A stretch of DNA of 64,000 bases from Enchytraeus crypticus (GCA_905160935.1 CAJHZI010000479.1:267001-331000); one strand, 5' to 3'. Shown: positions 42,401 through 52,200, counted from the first letter of the stretch. The notes: generated by a model not told the origin, from the sequence alone. A program made the numbers and translations.

Positions 42401-44117
42401 AAACAAAAGTATAAAAAAGTGAAATAAAATCTGGCAGTGAAAATCTGAACATTTAATTTGTCTAATTTCAGATAAACGTAAGCAGTTGAACAAGGCAGCA
42501 CTTCAAAGATTATTAAATGCTAAAGAGTATGTTACGATAAATTATACGATTCTCTACTCACTTCCTAATCTTTCAATTCTCCAATTTTCTTAATTGTACA
42601 TAACATTTAATTGATTCTACATTTACTAGCTAACCTTTTATCCGTGCATTTAGTATATCAATATCTATTTACATCAACAGTGTACTTAAAATTATCAGTC
42701 ATTACTTTGAGTACTATCTATTTAGTAGAACATAGTACTTATCAGTCAGTAATTTGAGTACTATCTGTTTAGTTCAACAGTGTACTTATCAGTCAGTACT
42801 TTGAGTACTATCTGTTTTGTTCAACAGAGTACTTATCAGTCAGTACTTTGAGTACTATCTGTTTAGTTCAACAGTGTACATATCATTTAGTACTTTGAGT
42901 ACTTTCTATTTAGTTCAACAGTCTACTTATCATTCAGTACTTTGAGTACTATCTGTTTAGTTCAACAGTGTACTTATCAATCAGTACTTTGAGTACTATC
43001 TATTTAGTTCAACAGTATACTTATCATTTAGTACTTTGAGTACTATCTGTTTAGTTCAACAGTGTACTTATCATTCAGTACTTTGAGTACTATCTGTTTA
43101 GTTCAACAGTGTACTTATCAATCAGTACTTTGAGTACTATCTGTTTAGTTCAACAGTGTACTTATCATTCAGTACTTTGAGTACTATCTGTTTTGTTCAA
43201 CAGTGTACTTATCAATCAGTACTTTGAGTACTATCCGTTTTGCTCAACAGTGTACTTATCAATCAGTACTTTTAAGTACGCTCTGATCAGTATGTTAGTG
43301 CAACAGCAGGCTGAGTACTTACCTAGTACATTTTTTAGTACTATCTGGTTGGCTTGCTTGAGTACACCGAATGCATCCCACCTCGCCTCGCCAGCGGGGA
43401 TGGGGTGGGACTTGATCCACCCCCCACAAGCGTAGTCATAGAAATCAGTGCACGGGTCCACAGCATCGTCCATAGCATTGAGCATAGTGCTAGCTACTGT
43501 TATACACACCTTACTAGTGCACAGCTCTACAATCAATCAATCAATCAATCAGTCAATCATTGAGCATAGTGCTAGCGACCGTTATACACACCTTACTGGT
43601 GCACAATTCTACAATTAATCAATCAATCAATCAATCATTGAGCATAGTGCTAGCCACTGTTATACACACCTTACTAGTGCATAGCTCTCCAATGAATCAA
43701 TCAATCAGTCAATCACTGAGCATAGTGCTAGTTACCGTTATACACACCTTACTAGTACATAACTCTACAATCAATCAACCAATGAATGAATCAATCAATC
43801 ATTGAGCATAGGACTAGCCACTGTTACACACACCTTACTTTTGCATAACTCTACAATCAATCAATCAATCAATGAATCAATCAATCATTGAGCATAGGAC
43901 TAGCCACTGTTACACACACCTTACTTGTGCATAACTCTACAATCAATCAATCAATGAATCAATCAATCAATCATTGAGCATAGGACTAGCCACTGTTACA
44001 CACACCTTACTAGTGCATAACTCTACAATCAATCAATCAATCAATCAATGAATCAATCAATCAATCATTGAGCATAGGACTAGCCACTGTTACACACACC
44101 TTACTAGTGCTAACTCT

Positions 44118-44152
<35 letters not shown>

Positions 44153-44259
44153 GCATAGGACTAGCCACTGTTACACACACCTTAACTCTACTCAATCAAT
44201 CAAATCAATTGAGCATAGGACTAGCCACTGTTACACACACCTTACTAGTGCATAACTCT

Positions 44260-44294
<35 letters not shown>

Positions 44295-44978
44295 GCATAG
44301 TGCTAGCCACTGTTATACACACCTTACTAGTGCAGAGCTCTACAGTCAATCAATCAATCAAACTGGTTGTTTAATGTACTCATTTAAACACAAGTCAAAT
44401 CACTGGCAATGATAATCACTGGCACAACCAGCATATATTCACTGGCACAACCAGCTTATAATCACCGGCACAACCAGCTTATATTCACTGGCACAACCAG
44501 CTTATACTCACCGGCACAATCAGCTTATAATCACTGGCACAACCAGCCTATAATCACCGGCACAACCAGCTTATATTCACTGGCACAATCAGCACATAAG
44601 CACTGCTCAAAACTAAAACAAACCTGGCAGCTGTGACACTTGTAGCTTAGACACTTGTAGCTTAGTGCTACCACTGCCATGCGGCACAAAATCATCGTCA
44701 GCACCGTGCTGATGTGTGCCTATGATGACAGCCAGCATGAGCGTGACGATGGAGAGAAGAATGACAGTCACCAGGAGGCAGCGCTCCATTCTAGTCCGCC
44801 TCTGATACAAAGTGGCGGCTGATTTAAATGTCACTGACGAGTCCAGGTAGAGGAATCCACTCCCCATGGGCGTGGTCAAGCCTCCATTAGACGCCTCCTC
44901 CATGGGTGAGATACACTGAGGTACTTCTCCGTCATCTTCCTCCTCAAAGTTTGTCCTTCTGTACTTCTGACCAGACAT
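31264..44978 (-). CDS. M13 metallopeptidase, endothelin-converting-enzyme/neprilysin type, 17 exons, complete
   Basis: Zinc endopeptidase that trims peptides outside the cell. Exons, high to low: 44978-44624, 43526-43323, 42314-42019, 41642-41577, 40811-40692, 40040-39954, 39421-39273, 38633-38530, 38370-38252, 37648-37550, 36896-36819, 36481-36378, 35996-35886, 32993-32926, 32637-32513, 31886-31722, 31440-31264. The joined frame is open for 808 residues, close to ECE-1 (about 770). It has a type II membrane segment at about 67-88 ([19 protein letters not shown]), [14 protein letters not shown], substrate motif NAYYQPTKN, zinc motif HELTH near 644-648, third zinc ligand in GENIADNGG (Glu near 704), and a Cys-x-x-Trp C-terminus (CVVW). 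The terminal motif and cytosolic tail favour ECE, but ECE, ECEL and neprilysin cannot be separated safely by eye. Confidence 0.93.
31490..31715 (-). repeat. Copies of the M13 peptidase exon 16 3' edge and donor
   Basis: About four diverged units of about 50 bp, TTAATTAGGTCAGAGGTCAC, ATGTACCTGACT. Each holds the GTACA/CAGGTACAC donor region of exon 16. Confidence 0.7.
31960..32260. repeat. Long (AT)n microsatellite in M13 peptidase intron 15
   Basis: About 300 bp of TA repeats with short interruptions. Open frames here are (IY)n artefacts. A similar array with a repeated TATACTGTATATA phrase lies at 33100-33480. Confidence 0.95.
32926..32993 (-). CDS. M13 peptidase exon 14: zinc-binding HELTH exon
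   Basis: A 68-bp exon encoding [20 protein letters not shown]: two zinc-ligand His residues and the catalytic Glu. Acceptor GATAG, donor CAAG/GTCTCT. It is separated from exon 13 (NAYYQPTKN) by a 2.9-kb intron that holds the piggyBac element, a SINE and a long AT microsatellite. Confidence 0.9.
33105..33490. repeat. (AT)n array with TATACACTGTATAATA units
   Basis: Higher-order AT repeat of about 60-90 bp (TATTATACACTGTATAATAT, ATCTACATATATACTGTATA) in M13 peptidase intron 13. It is palindromic over most of its length. Confidence 0.9.
33500..33663 (-). mobile_element. SINE family B with palindromic 5' end
   Basis: Minus-strand body and head down to GCCACTGGCTCC, then an inverted repeat of the head on the plus strand (AGCCAGTGGCAATGTCAGTA), making a near-perfect hairpin of about 26 bp arms at 33605-33660. 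The left TTAA of the piggyBac element begins at 33665. Confidence 0.7.
33669..35651 (-). mobile_element. piggyBac-like DNA transposon, decayed
   Basis: Flanked on both sides by TTAA (33665-33668 and 35652-35655). The terminal inverted repeat is CACTAGAAGCACCG at the left and its exact complement at the right. Subterminal near-palindromes CAGTCAAATTGACTG or CAGTCAATTTGACTG lie near 33713, 35445 and 35622. The TTAA target and subterminal repeats are typical of piggyBac. Inside is a broken transposase on the minus strand. The element sits in intron 13 of the M13 peptidase, beside a SINE. Confidence 0.9.
34021..35227 (-). pseudogene. piggyBac-type transposase, fragmented and internally deleted
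   Basis: Pieces in order on the minus strand: an acidic N-terminus with a stop ([25 protein letters not shown], about 35227-35095); a middle piece near 34978-34778; and 34755-34435 ([18 protein letters not shown], then [16 protein letters not shown], the usual start of the piggyBac core). The last piece, 34398-34021, has [49 protein letters not shown] and a C-terminal cysteine-rich domain (CQVGKC, CFHC, CGSC, CVNC). Most of the DDD catalytic core is absent between the last two pieces, so this cannot be an active transposase. Confidence 0.82.
36005..36300 (-). repeat. Seven copies of the M13 peptidase exon 13 5' edge
   Basis: GTGGGCGGAGTCATGCTCCA, TCTACAACCAATCAA, spaced by ATAAAT. Each contains the TGTAG acceptor and the codons WSMTP(P). 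Confidence 0.87.
37080..37290 (+). repeat. TTTGTTTTGTACACA repeat
   Basis: About 14 units of 15 bp in M13 peptidase intron 10; no coding content. Reading frames through it are periodic artefacts. Confidence 0.9.
37680..38130 (+). repeat. 34-bp minisatellite TGATATTATAGCATGATAAG
   Basis: About 13 units ending TTAATGAAACAGGT in M13 peptidase intron 9, running almost up to exon 10. I see no clear match to the exon edge. Confidence 0.85.
38428..38522 (-). repeat. Two copies of the M13 peptidase exon 8 3' edge
   Basis: ACCACTAACCAACGTTAACT, CTGAGCAAATAGATAATAAT and the next unit repeat the exon 8 end (GAGTTATCACTG/GTTAGTGG on the sense strand). Confidence 0.8.
38838..38972 (+). mobile_element. 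SINE family B, diverged head
   Basis: The head is poorly conserved. From GGGGTTCAAATCTTGGGCTC through GTCACTGAAGTCGCTTTCGA to TTAGCTTTACCAGCTTTA it matches family B. It lies in intron 7 of the M13 peptidase. Confidence 0.7.
39655..39952 (-). repeat. Copies of the M13 peptidase exon 6 3' edge
   Basis: Four to five units of about 60-70 bp: GGTGTGTGTACCACAGGACT, GAGGGACTGCAGATCTCCTA, TGTGTACGTGTGTATG. They repeat the codons for GDLQSLSPV and the GTACACAC donor. Confidence 0.88.
40062..40260 (-). repeat. Copies of the M13 peptidase exon 6 5' edge
   Basis: Three units ACTTCTCATCATCCCTCCTA, TCCTCAGGCGCTGACGAGAT, CTAC(A/T), with (ATCA)n spacers, repeat the acceptor and the codons [12 protein letters not shown]. 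Confidence 0.9.
40845..40890 (-). repeat. Copy of the M13 peptidase exon 5 5' edge
   Basis: ATAGGCTTAGAGGATCTGAT, CCAGCGTAACACAAAACA repeats the exon 5 acceptor region (GATCAG/ATCCTCT). Confidence 0.75.
41020..41215 (+). mobile_element. LINE 3' terminal fragment in the M13 peptidase gene
   Basis: Second copy of the fragment at 1930-2095, in the opposite orientation, inside intron 4 of the M13 peptidase between exons 4 and 5. The two copies diverge by substitutions and small indels, so neither is recent. Confidence 0.5.
41285..41572 (-). repeat. GAATGGTGCTAGATATTGTCATGTAATCC minisatellite
   Basis: About seven units of about 35 bp next to exon 4 of the M13 peptidase. Part of the unit (ATGGTGCTAGATATTGT) resembles exon 4 (ATGGTTCTGTTGAGATATTGT), so it may be another exon-edge array. 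Confidence 0.6.
41695..41935 (+). mobile_element. 5S-rRNA-derived SINE, second copy
   Basis: Plus-strand copy: GAAGTTAAGCTCCATTGCGT, CGGTTAGTACTTTGTGGGCG, ACCACCTTGGAAGACCGAGT, GTTGTC, then the same body (AAAAAATCCCAGGGTGTTGG to AAAGGCAACGATTACTAGTA). It lies in intron 3 of the M13 peptidase, about 50 bp from exon 4. A third, short copy is at 24255-24310. Confidence 0.75.
42690..43300 (-). repeat. About 12 copies of the M13 peptidase exon 2 3' edge
   Basis: Unit of about 48 bp, CAGTACTTTGAGTACTATCT, GTTTAGTTCAACAGTGTACT, TATCAAT. The sense strand reads AACAGATAGTACTCAAAGTA, matching the exon end AACCAGATAGTACTAAAAAA and the donor GATAAGTAC-like bases. Confidence 0.75.
43545..44345 (-). repeat. 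About 11 copies of the M13 peptidase exon 2 5' edge
   Basis: Units of about 75 bp: ATTGAGCATAGTGCTAGCCA, CTGTTACACACACCTTACTA, GTGCATAACTCTACA, then (ATCA)n. Each has the GTAG acceptor and coding bases for [15 protein letters not shown]. The copies are cut where the exon reads CTCAATG and join (ATTG)n at that microhomology. Confidence 0.9.
44395..44610 (+). repeat. ATCACTGGCACAACCAGCTTAT minisatellite
   Basis: About nine units of 21-23 bp directly beside the exon 1 donor of the M13 peptidase. Exon 1 itself carries a short in-frame duplication ([10 protein letters not shown]). Confidence 0.8.
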
Positions 44979-46039
44979 CTAGACCACAAGATAGAAGTTA
45001 TCATTGTTGTTATTATCAACTCGAATAGCAGTCGGTTTGTTGCCCTCCACAGAGAAACAAAATCAGAGTCAAGGAAAATAAAACTTAAATCTACAGAAGA
45101 AAATACTGTAATCTATGGTGTCAAAAGCATAGGAAAAATCACAAAGTGCCAGAGAGGAAATTGATCTCACACGAAGTGCGCTATTGTTACTGAGATAAAT
45201 ATTTACACATGATGTATGAACCAGACATATCACAGAGCTAGTACAATTACATAATATATAATTTTAATTATATATACACATGTAATATATATTAATACAT
45301 GTATATATAATACTGGAGAAAGTCTATTCGTATCCCGACCCTGGTTAAACTGGGATTTAAGGGAAGATGATGATGATAATGATGATGTATATATAATATA
45401 ACTAGACATATTTATAATTTTATAATTTTACTATATAATAACAGTGCAGAGAATTCAACCAGTAGCAATCCTATACATACAATGTTCAATTAATTCTTAA
45501 ATATTAAGTTAAGTTAAATCCTTATTGATTGATTGATTGAATAAGTACATTTAACATCAAATCACTCAATGCCGACCTGATGGAGTGGAATTGTGAGCAT
45601 TTACCTGCAACATGAGAAATCAGAAAATAAGAGCATATCAATCAATTAAATACAATAATACAAGAAACAGTTCAATCAATCAATTCAATACCGAAAATCA
45701 ATCAATCAGTTAAATACAGTGTTATAACAATAAAGCTAAATACATCAAATCAATCAGTCAGTGAAATACAGTAACATAGCAACATCATATCAATTAGTAA
45801 AATAGGTCAAATCAATCAATCAGTTAAATACAGTATTATAGCAACACATCAATCAATTAGTTAAATACAGTATCGTAGCAACACATCAATCAATTATTTA
45901 TCATTTTTGACATTTAGTATCATTTGAATTAGTTAAATACAGCAAATCATTCAATCATTTCATTACAATTTACAAAATTAAATTATTTTTTTATTCAGCC
46001 AAAGCAATAGCTTGAAAAAATTAATCAAATCACAAGATA

Positions 46040-46260
46040 CCATAGTTCAGCACGCCCTGAAGGCACCAGGTAACCAGGCACCAAGCAACCAGGCAACAGG
46101 TAACTAGGCAACAGGTAACCAGGCAACAGGTAACCAGACACCAGGTAATCAGGCAACAGGTAACCAGTCACCAGTTAACCAGGCACCAGTTCACCAGGTA
46201 ACCAGGCACCAGTTAACCAGGCAAGAGGTAACCAGGCACCAGGTAACGGGGTATCACTTA
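46040..46260 (+). repeat. AGGCAACAGGTAACC short tandem repeat
   Basis: About 15-bp units (ACCAGGCACCAGTTA and variants) in the M13 peptidase/TDP-43 intergenic region. They supply many GGTAAC-like pseudo-donors. Confidence 0.85.
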
Positions 46261-47934
46261 TATCCCTATTATAACAACAAGTCAACCCATCATCCCTTGA
46301 AGATACTTCCCTAATCTCTTATTACAATTGAAGCTAGTATTATTAGACGATTAAATGCACTGGCTAGATCTCGCTGTCTCTTGTGGTCTCTGTGTACTAA
46401 GTCGTCATCGTGTGGTGCATTGGCGCCTGTACAGAGTCAGCAAGAGACGTCCCTGCAATTGCTGTATGGCGAGGAACCGGAATGTTAAATTCTAATTGAT
46501 TGATTGATTTACTGTTTTGAACTCTACTACAGTAACGTGTGGAGATGAGCGGTAGAAGAAATAACTGACTGTGGAATTCACTGAGACAGGAATTGAAGAC
46601 TGTCTGCTACTTCAGTCACTGCATTCTCTGAGACGACGCAAATCTTCTACACAACAATCAATTACCCTGCTTTATATGAACTTTCTGGAAAGATATTGAC
46701 ATGATTCGACATGCCTGAATCATAAATGCAATTATAAGATTATTTATTTACCTAATTAATATTCTACAAATAATTGAAATATACTAACGAAAGGCCGTTA
46801 GATATGGAGTCGAACGTCTGCGCATAAGTATTCCGGTTAATAAATCGAACACTATTGCATAAATTTGGTATTATAACACTACATGACCGACAATCTAATA
46901 GACTGAATTCTTAGGTCAAATAGACTTCCAGGAAGAATCTGCTACATCTAAAACTACTAATCAGAACAATATTATTTGATAACAAATTTATATCAAATTA
47001 TTCAGTACTGTGCTGTGACGCAAGCACATCTATGCCGATAATTCCTTTTTACTCGAGGCAGGCAAAAATGTTAGGCTTATCACTTTGACTAAATTTCGTG
47101 ATTTCCAGAGAAAAGATCATTTTAAAATAAAAACATAAGTAATGCAATTATACAAACCAGACCCTCCTCCGAAATTTAAATCTTGACACTTTCTTGGGTT
47201 AATAACCTTCAATAATTCATTTAAATATGTACAATACATCGATGTATAAAAAATTACGTAAAATTAGAGTATTTTTATCGCAGTGTTAGAATTTGGCTAA
47301 GATTACGATTGGGAATACTTAGTTAATGGGCTGGAGAAAAGTCGAAATATAAGTAATTCTTTCCTGTCAATTCGTTGCCAAAGTTCGAAATTTGGTATCA
47401 GATTTAATTCAGATGCTCATTCGCTGATTAATCTGTACCAAAAAGATAACTATGATTTGCTTGTAATAGTTATCAGTTTATTACTTACAGAATTAGCTGG
47501 ATTCGAAAATGACAATTGATATAATCTTAGAGTTGGTACAGGCAGACTGCAGCTGATAAATACATTCTAATTATAATGCACTTATTTCATTAGGATTAGC
47601 GAAATTTCGGTGCTCATGCAGTAGCAATATAAAATTAGCTTACATAGCATAGTACTGTCATCAATAACAATATCAAGCGTTATCTAGACAAATCCATAAA
47701 GGCGAACAAACAGAATGTCCAAAAACTATGCATATTCCAAAATCCAGAAGACTGCGTTCCTTTTCCATCAATGAAAGGCTATAGAGCAAGACAACTAAAG
47801 TTGGCTTTAGCCTTATGAAAAGGATCAAACCTTTTCAGAATTTAAATGTTTATAATATTAAAATATCGTCCTTTAATATGTGTCTAAAATCTTAGAAAAA
47901 TCGGAATTATGATTTTTCTTTAATTCCTTTTTTA

Positions 47935-48085
47935 CTCCCTTTATCTTTGGACTGATTTTTTGACTTGCACAGTTTATGGACATTCTTTTTGCTCGCCGGC
48001 TTGATTTTGTCTAAATAGTGTTCGATGTTGTTATTTATGACTGTAATACTCTAATTTTTGTTTTATTCTTGACAACAACTATTAC
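47935..48085 (+). mobile_element. LINE 3' UTR fragment just upstream of TDP-43
   Basis: Matches the LINE 3' UTR copy at 59445-59575 in order (CTTTGGACTGA, TTTTTGCTCGCCGGCTTGA, TGTTGTTATTTATGACTGTA). It ends about 170 bases before the TDP-43 start codon, so it may lie in the promoter or 5' UTR. Related pieces in intron 1 are at 48770-48905 and 48990-49110. Confidence 0.65.
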
Positions 48086-48253
48086 GATTTTTTCTCATCT
48101 TTGATTCTTTGGCCGCATAGTAAATTTCGTTAAGATCTGGCAGCACTGTTTCTTTTTGTTGTGAATTTTAGTGAGGATAAATTAACAGTGAGTTTAGGAA
48201 GTTGCGGAACAAAAGTTAGACAGTTATTAACTCATTGTTTGGTCGTTGAGACG

Positions 48254-51063
48254 ATGCAGTACGTACAGGTATGTGAGAACGAGGGTGATGAGCCGATAGA
48301 GCTCCCATGTGAGGAGGACGGAACGCTGAGTCTCAGTACACTAGCGGGGCAGTTCTTGGGAGCCATTGGCTTAAAGTATCGCAGCCGTGCCAGTGGAGGC
48401 TTGAGGGGCGTTAGGTTGATAGATGGTCGGCTGCACGCGCCTGAGGATGGTTTCTGGGGGGATATTATATATCAGATAGTCTATCCTAAACCCGGCGCCA
48501 TATCAGGTATTCAAATACCTTCTAATATTGATTCTTTTGTTAGTTTCATTTAATTCTTTTATTTTGTAAGTTTATTGAATTTAATAATTCAGTAATCTTA
48601 CAAACGTTTAATAATAATCGTAATGAATTGCTCTATTTACTTTCAGCTTTATGCTATTGATTAAATGTTTAAATATTAAATATATAAATACGTTTATATA
48701 TTACATAGATAAATATTAGTTAAAATTCCAATTATATATATATATTTATGTATAATTTATAATTCTGTTGGGACTGGTTTTCTGGTTTTTGGAATTTTCA
48801 CCATTTTGGACTTCCTTTTTGCTCACCAGCTTGTCTTTGTCTTAATATTGCTTCATGTTGTCATCACAACAAATGCACTCTAATTGTTGTTATATTATTA
48901 TAAATGAATATAGTAGTGCACTTCGTAATGTATTGTCTGTGTTGACTAATCATCTGGTACACTGATGTCATGTTGTCGCTGTGGTTGTTTTATCTTTGGA
49001 TCTTTGAACTGATTTTCTGGATTTTGGAATTTGCAATACTGCTCTCAATACTCTCTGAATTCTCAATACTGCTCGATGTTGTCTTGATGATGGTGGCACT
49101 GTTGTTGTGAAGCGCTGGAGAACAAGCGTAAGGTTGAGAGTGACGATGGCTTGGACAACCTGAACGTGAAGACGAAGAGGATGGACAAGTACAAGACGTC
49201 GGACCTGATTGTGCTGGGACTGCCCTGGAGGACTTCTGAGGAAGACGTTAGACTCTACTTCTCTCAGTTCGGTGAACTCATGATGGTACAGGTGAGCTAA
49301 CGAGCTTCTGCTCTCCTGTGTTACTGTTGTCCTCCTATAGCTGCTTAATCAATGTTTGTGTAATAACAAAAGTTATAATGCTAAATATTTCTATTAAATC
49401 TCTTGCTTTTCTTGACAATTGTATAAATAGTATATTTTTTCTAAAATTCAAGGATTCTAGTTTACTAATTTTCTTGCAATAATCTTTTTTTCAATAATCT
49501 AATTGGAAACCCCAATTAGATGATTGTTTTATATTTCATGTATTTTATTTTAGAGAAATATAACCAGATTTCCTGATCTGTCTGATGCCTTTGATACTGT
49601 TAATCATAGCAACCTTCTTGATTTTGCTCGTAACGACTTATGCTATAAACATAATTAATTTGATAGTTCTGGTATATCTTGCTGTTCATACATTGCTACA
49701 TAGTATATTAGATAAATATTACAAATTATATAAGATATATGATAATTAAGATATATTGCTGACATCAGCCTTGTATGAGGAAACGGACATTAAACTTCTA
49801 TTATTACTATTAATATCTTTTGACTACTCAATTGTTTATTTCTCTGCGGCAGGTGAAGCGTGATCCTGTGACGATGAAGTCGAAGGGTTTTGGGTTTGTG
49901 AGGTACGTGGACTATGAGAGTCAGCGAAAGTGTCTTGCTCAGCAGCACATGATAGACGGCAGACACTGCGACGTCAAGTTACCCTCTAACAAGGTTTCTG
50001 CTTTATCTCTGTGTCTTCTTTTAGGTTAATCTCAGGATGAGGGTCTGTTCCCTGGAGTAGTTTTGCTGCGTTCACTCGTAGACGCTCTGACTCCTAGGCT
50101 CTCTGTGACCAGCAAGAGTTAGGATCCCTTAGGACTGCTCCTGTGTACCTCTCAGGATATATAATAGACCTTCTAGTGAAATCTATCTGAAGAAGATTTG
50201 AATCTGTGTGTTGTATAATACAATATAAAATATGATGTCCTTAATTCAGTTCAATTAAGAAATGGAAAAATATGAAAGCTAACTTCAAGTTTAACAACGG
50301 AAACTGGTCGATGATGGAGCAAACACTTTATTTGAACCTTACACCCACTTGTGCACTCCAAAGTTAAACATCTAATCGACGTGCTTGTAACGGAGAACAA
50401 AAACCACAGTTTCTGTATTACTCTAACGTGATTGGTTGACAGGATTCAGGGCCGGGCTCACGCAAGGTTTTCATTGGTCGCTGCAGCGAGGACATGACGA
50501 CGGATGACCTCAGAGAGTTTTTCTCGAGGTTTGGTGAGGTGACGGATGTCTTCATCCCGAAGCCGTTCAGAGCATTTGGTTTTGTGACGTTTCTGGACGC
50601 GGATGTGGCAATGTCCGTGTGTGGTGAGGACTACATCATCAAGAACACAAGCGTGCACTGCAGTGCCGCCGCGCCAAAGGGAGCCACCGGCCTCACTGGT
50701 GGAGCCGGCGGCTATCCGTCGTCCAGCTGGAGAGAGAGGGGCTACAGGACGGGGAGCAGGGGTGGAGGAGGGTACGGGGGTGGCGGGTACGCTGGAGATG
50801 GTGGTTATAGCAGTGTGAGCGGGGGACAGAGCTCCCCGGGGTTCAACCAGGCGGCTTTCAACCAGGCAGTGGCTGCAGCCACTCAGGTGGCTCTCTCTCA
50901 CGGAGGCTTCAGTGCCGGGTCTAACGCTGGGTTCAGTGCCGGGTCCAACCAAGGGTTCAGTGCCGGGTCTAACGCTGGGTTCAGTGCCGGGTCCAACGGC
51001 TCAGCCGCTCTGTCTGCCCCACAACATGAGTGGAGGCCCACGGGCAGGGGCTGGAATGAGTAG
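48254..51063 (+). CDS. TARDBP: TDP-43 (TAR DNA-binding protein) orthologue, 4 exons
   Basis: Nuclear RNA-binding protein that binds UG-rich RNA and controls splicing and mRNA stability. Exons 48254-48506, 49113-49291, 49853-49993 and 50443-51063; phases agree and give 397 residues (human 414). Order: N-terminal oligomerisation domain ([37 protein letters not shown]); bipartite nuclear signal (NKRKV, VKTKR); RRM1 ([20 protein letters not shown]); RRM2 ([29 protein letters not shown]); Gly-rich C-terminus with an Ala/Gln helix-like stretch ([16 protein letters not shown]) and four GFSAGSN units. An in-frame ATG lies 93 bases upstream; 48254 is chosen because family similarity begins there. The gene is divergent from the M13 peptidase, 3.3 kb apart. 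Confidence 0.95.
48770..49110 (+). mobile_element. Two LINE 3' UTR fragments in TDP-43 intron 1
   Basis: Diverged copies of the 59.4-kb LINE 3' UTR lie at 48770-48905 (GCTCACCAGCTTGTCTTTGT, CTCTAATTGTTGTTAT) and 48990-49110 (TTTGAACTGATTTTCTGG, GCTCGATGTTGTCTTGATGA). The second runs directly into the acceptor of exon 2, so retroelement DNA may supply that splice site's upstream tract. Confidence 0.6.
49555..49810 (+). mobile_element. Internally deleted LINE remnant in TDP-43 intron 2
   Basis: Starts with a recognisable RT motif A region ([16 protein letters not shown]) and ends with the 3' UTR phrase GAGGAAACGGACATTAAAC plus TTATTA-type repeats. That end is shared with the LINE end at about 8600. 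Most of the RT between them is missing. Confidence 0.65.
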
Positions 51064-51479
51064 AGAGAGAGAGAGAGAGAGAGAGAGTGTGAGTGGTAGA
51101 ATGAGTAACAGTAGCATGGAGAAGTGTGATAAGATGTGATAGGGAGTGATAGAGAAGTTAATGAGTGATAGAGATGAGCAGTATACGAGAGTGATATGAG
51201 AAGTTAATGAGTGATAGGAAATGAGTAGTATATGTGAGTGATAGGAGAAATAGAGAGTGATAGAGATGAGTAGTATATGAGAGCGATAGGAGAAATAGAG
51301 AGTGATAGAGATGTGTAGTAGATGGGTGATAAGAGAAATAGAGAGTGATGGAGATGAAGTAGTGAGAAAGGAGTTGCGATGTGGAAGTGATAGAGATGAG
51401 ATATGGAATTGTGGAGAGAGAAAGAAATGTAACAGGAGAGAGGGTAAGTCTACTTAATGTTTGTTTCCTCATGTGACGC

Positions 51480-52200
51480 GGGGAGCGTGTGTGGAATGTG
51501 TGGCTATACAGTGAGACGAGAGTGGAAGTAGGAAGGAGTGAATTAGAGATGTGGAGGAAGTGATCGTGTGGTGGAGTGTGGAAATGTTACGTGTGGAGTG
51601 TGTCTGTGTTCTGTGTGTGATGATGTGCGGGCAGTCAGGTGTGATCATTAAGTGTGCTCTAGAGTGTGCTGAGCATTGGAAGAGCGTGTGATCATGTGTT
51701 AGTGTGTCATTAAGTGTGCTCTAGAGTGTGCTGAGCTTGGGAAGAGCGTGTGATCATGTGTCAGTGTGTCATTACGTGTGCTCTAGAGTGTAATGTAAGA
51801 GCGTGTGATCAGTGTGTGCTATTGAGTTTGGTGCAGTGTGCGTGACGTATCAACCAAAGCTTCACCCTCCACTCCAATAGTGTGTATAGCTTCACCCTCC
51901 ACTCCAATAGTGTGTGTACCATCCACTCCAATAGTGTGTGTGACGTATCAAGCATAGCTTCACCCTCCACTCCAATAGTGTGTGTGATGTATCAAGCAGT
52001 TTCACCCTCCACTCCAATAGTGTATGTGGTGTATCAAGCATAGTTTCACCCTCCACTCCAGTAGTGTGTGTGCATGACTTATCAAGAGCATAGCTTCACC
52101 CTCCACTCCAATAGTGTGTGTACATGACTTATCAAAAGCATAGCTTCACCCTCCACTGCAATAGTGTGTGTACATGACTTATTAAGAGCATAGCTTCACC
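51480..52200 (+). promoter_or_regulatory. GT-rich region downstream of the TDP-43 stop (possible autoregulatory 3' UTR)
   Basis: Sense-strand DNA 0.4-1.1 kb after the stop is dense in GTGT: for example GTGTGTCTGTGTTCTGTGTG near 51598, and a repeated unit AGTGTGTGTGACGTATCAAG with TTCACCCTCCACTCCAATAG, about eight copies at 51840-52200. TDP-43 is known to bind UG repeats and to limit its own mRNA through 3' UTR sites. That this region is transcribed and bound is an inference. An AATAAA at 52721-52726 could end a long 3' UTR. Confidence 0.45.

Larger units (their letters stand above)
45000..48160. other. Divergent intergenic region between the M13 peptidase and TDP-43
   Basis: Contains an AT-rich stretch with (ATCA)n and GTTAAATACAGTA repeats (45500-45980), the 46.04-kb short repeat, a low-complexity copy of CCTGGTTAAACTGGGATTTA near 45340 (also inverted near 32430) and a LINE 3' UTR fragment. 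No open frame looks coding. Promoters of both genes should lie here, but no motif is clear enough to name. Confidence 0.6.
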
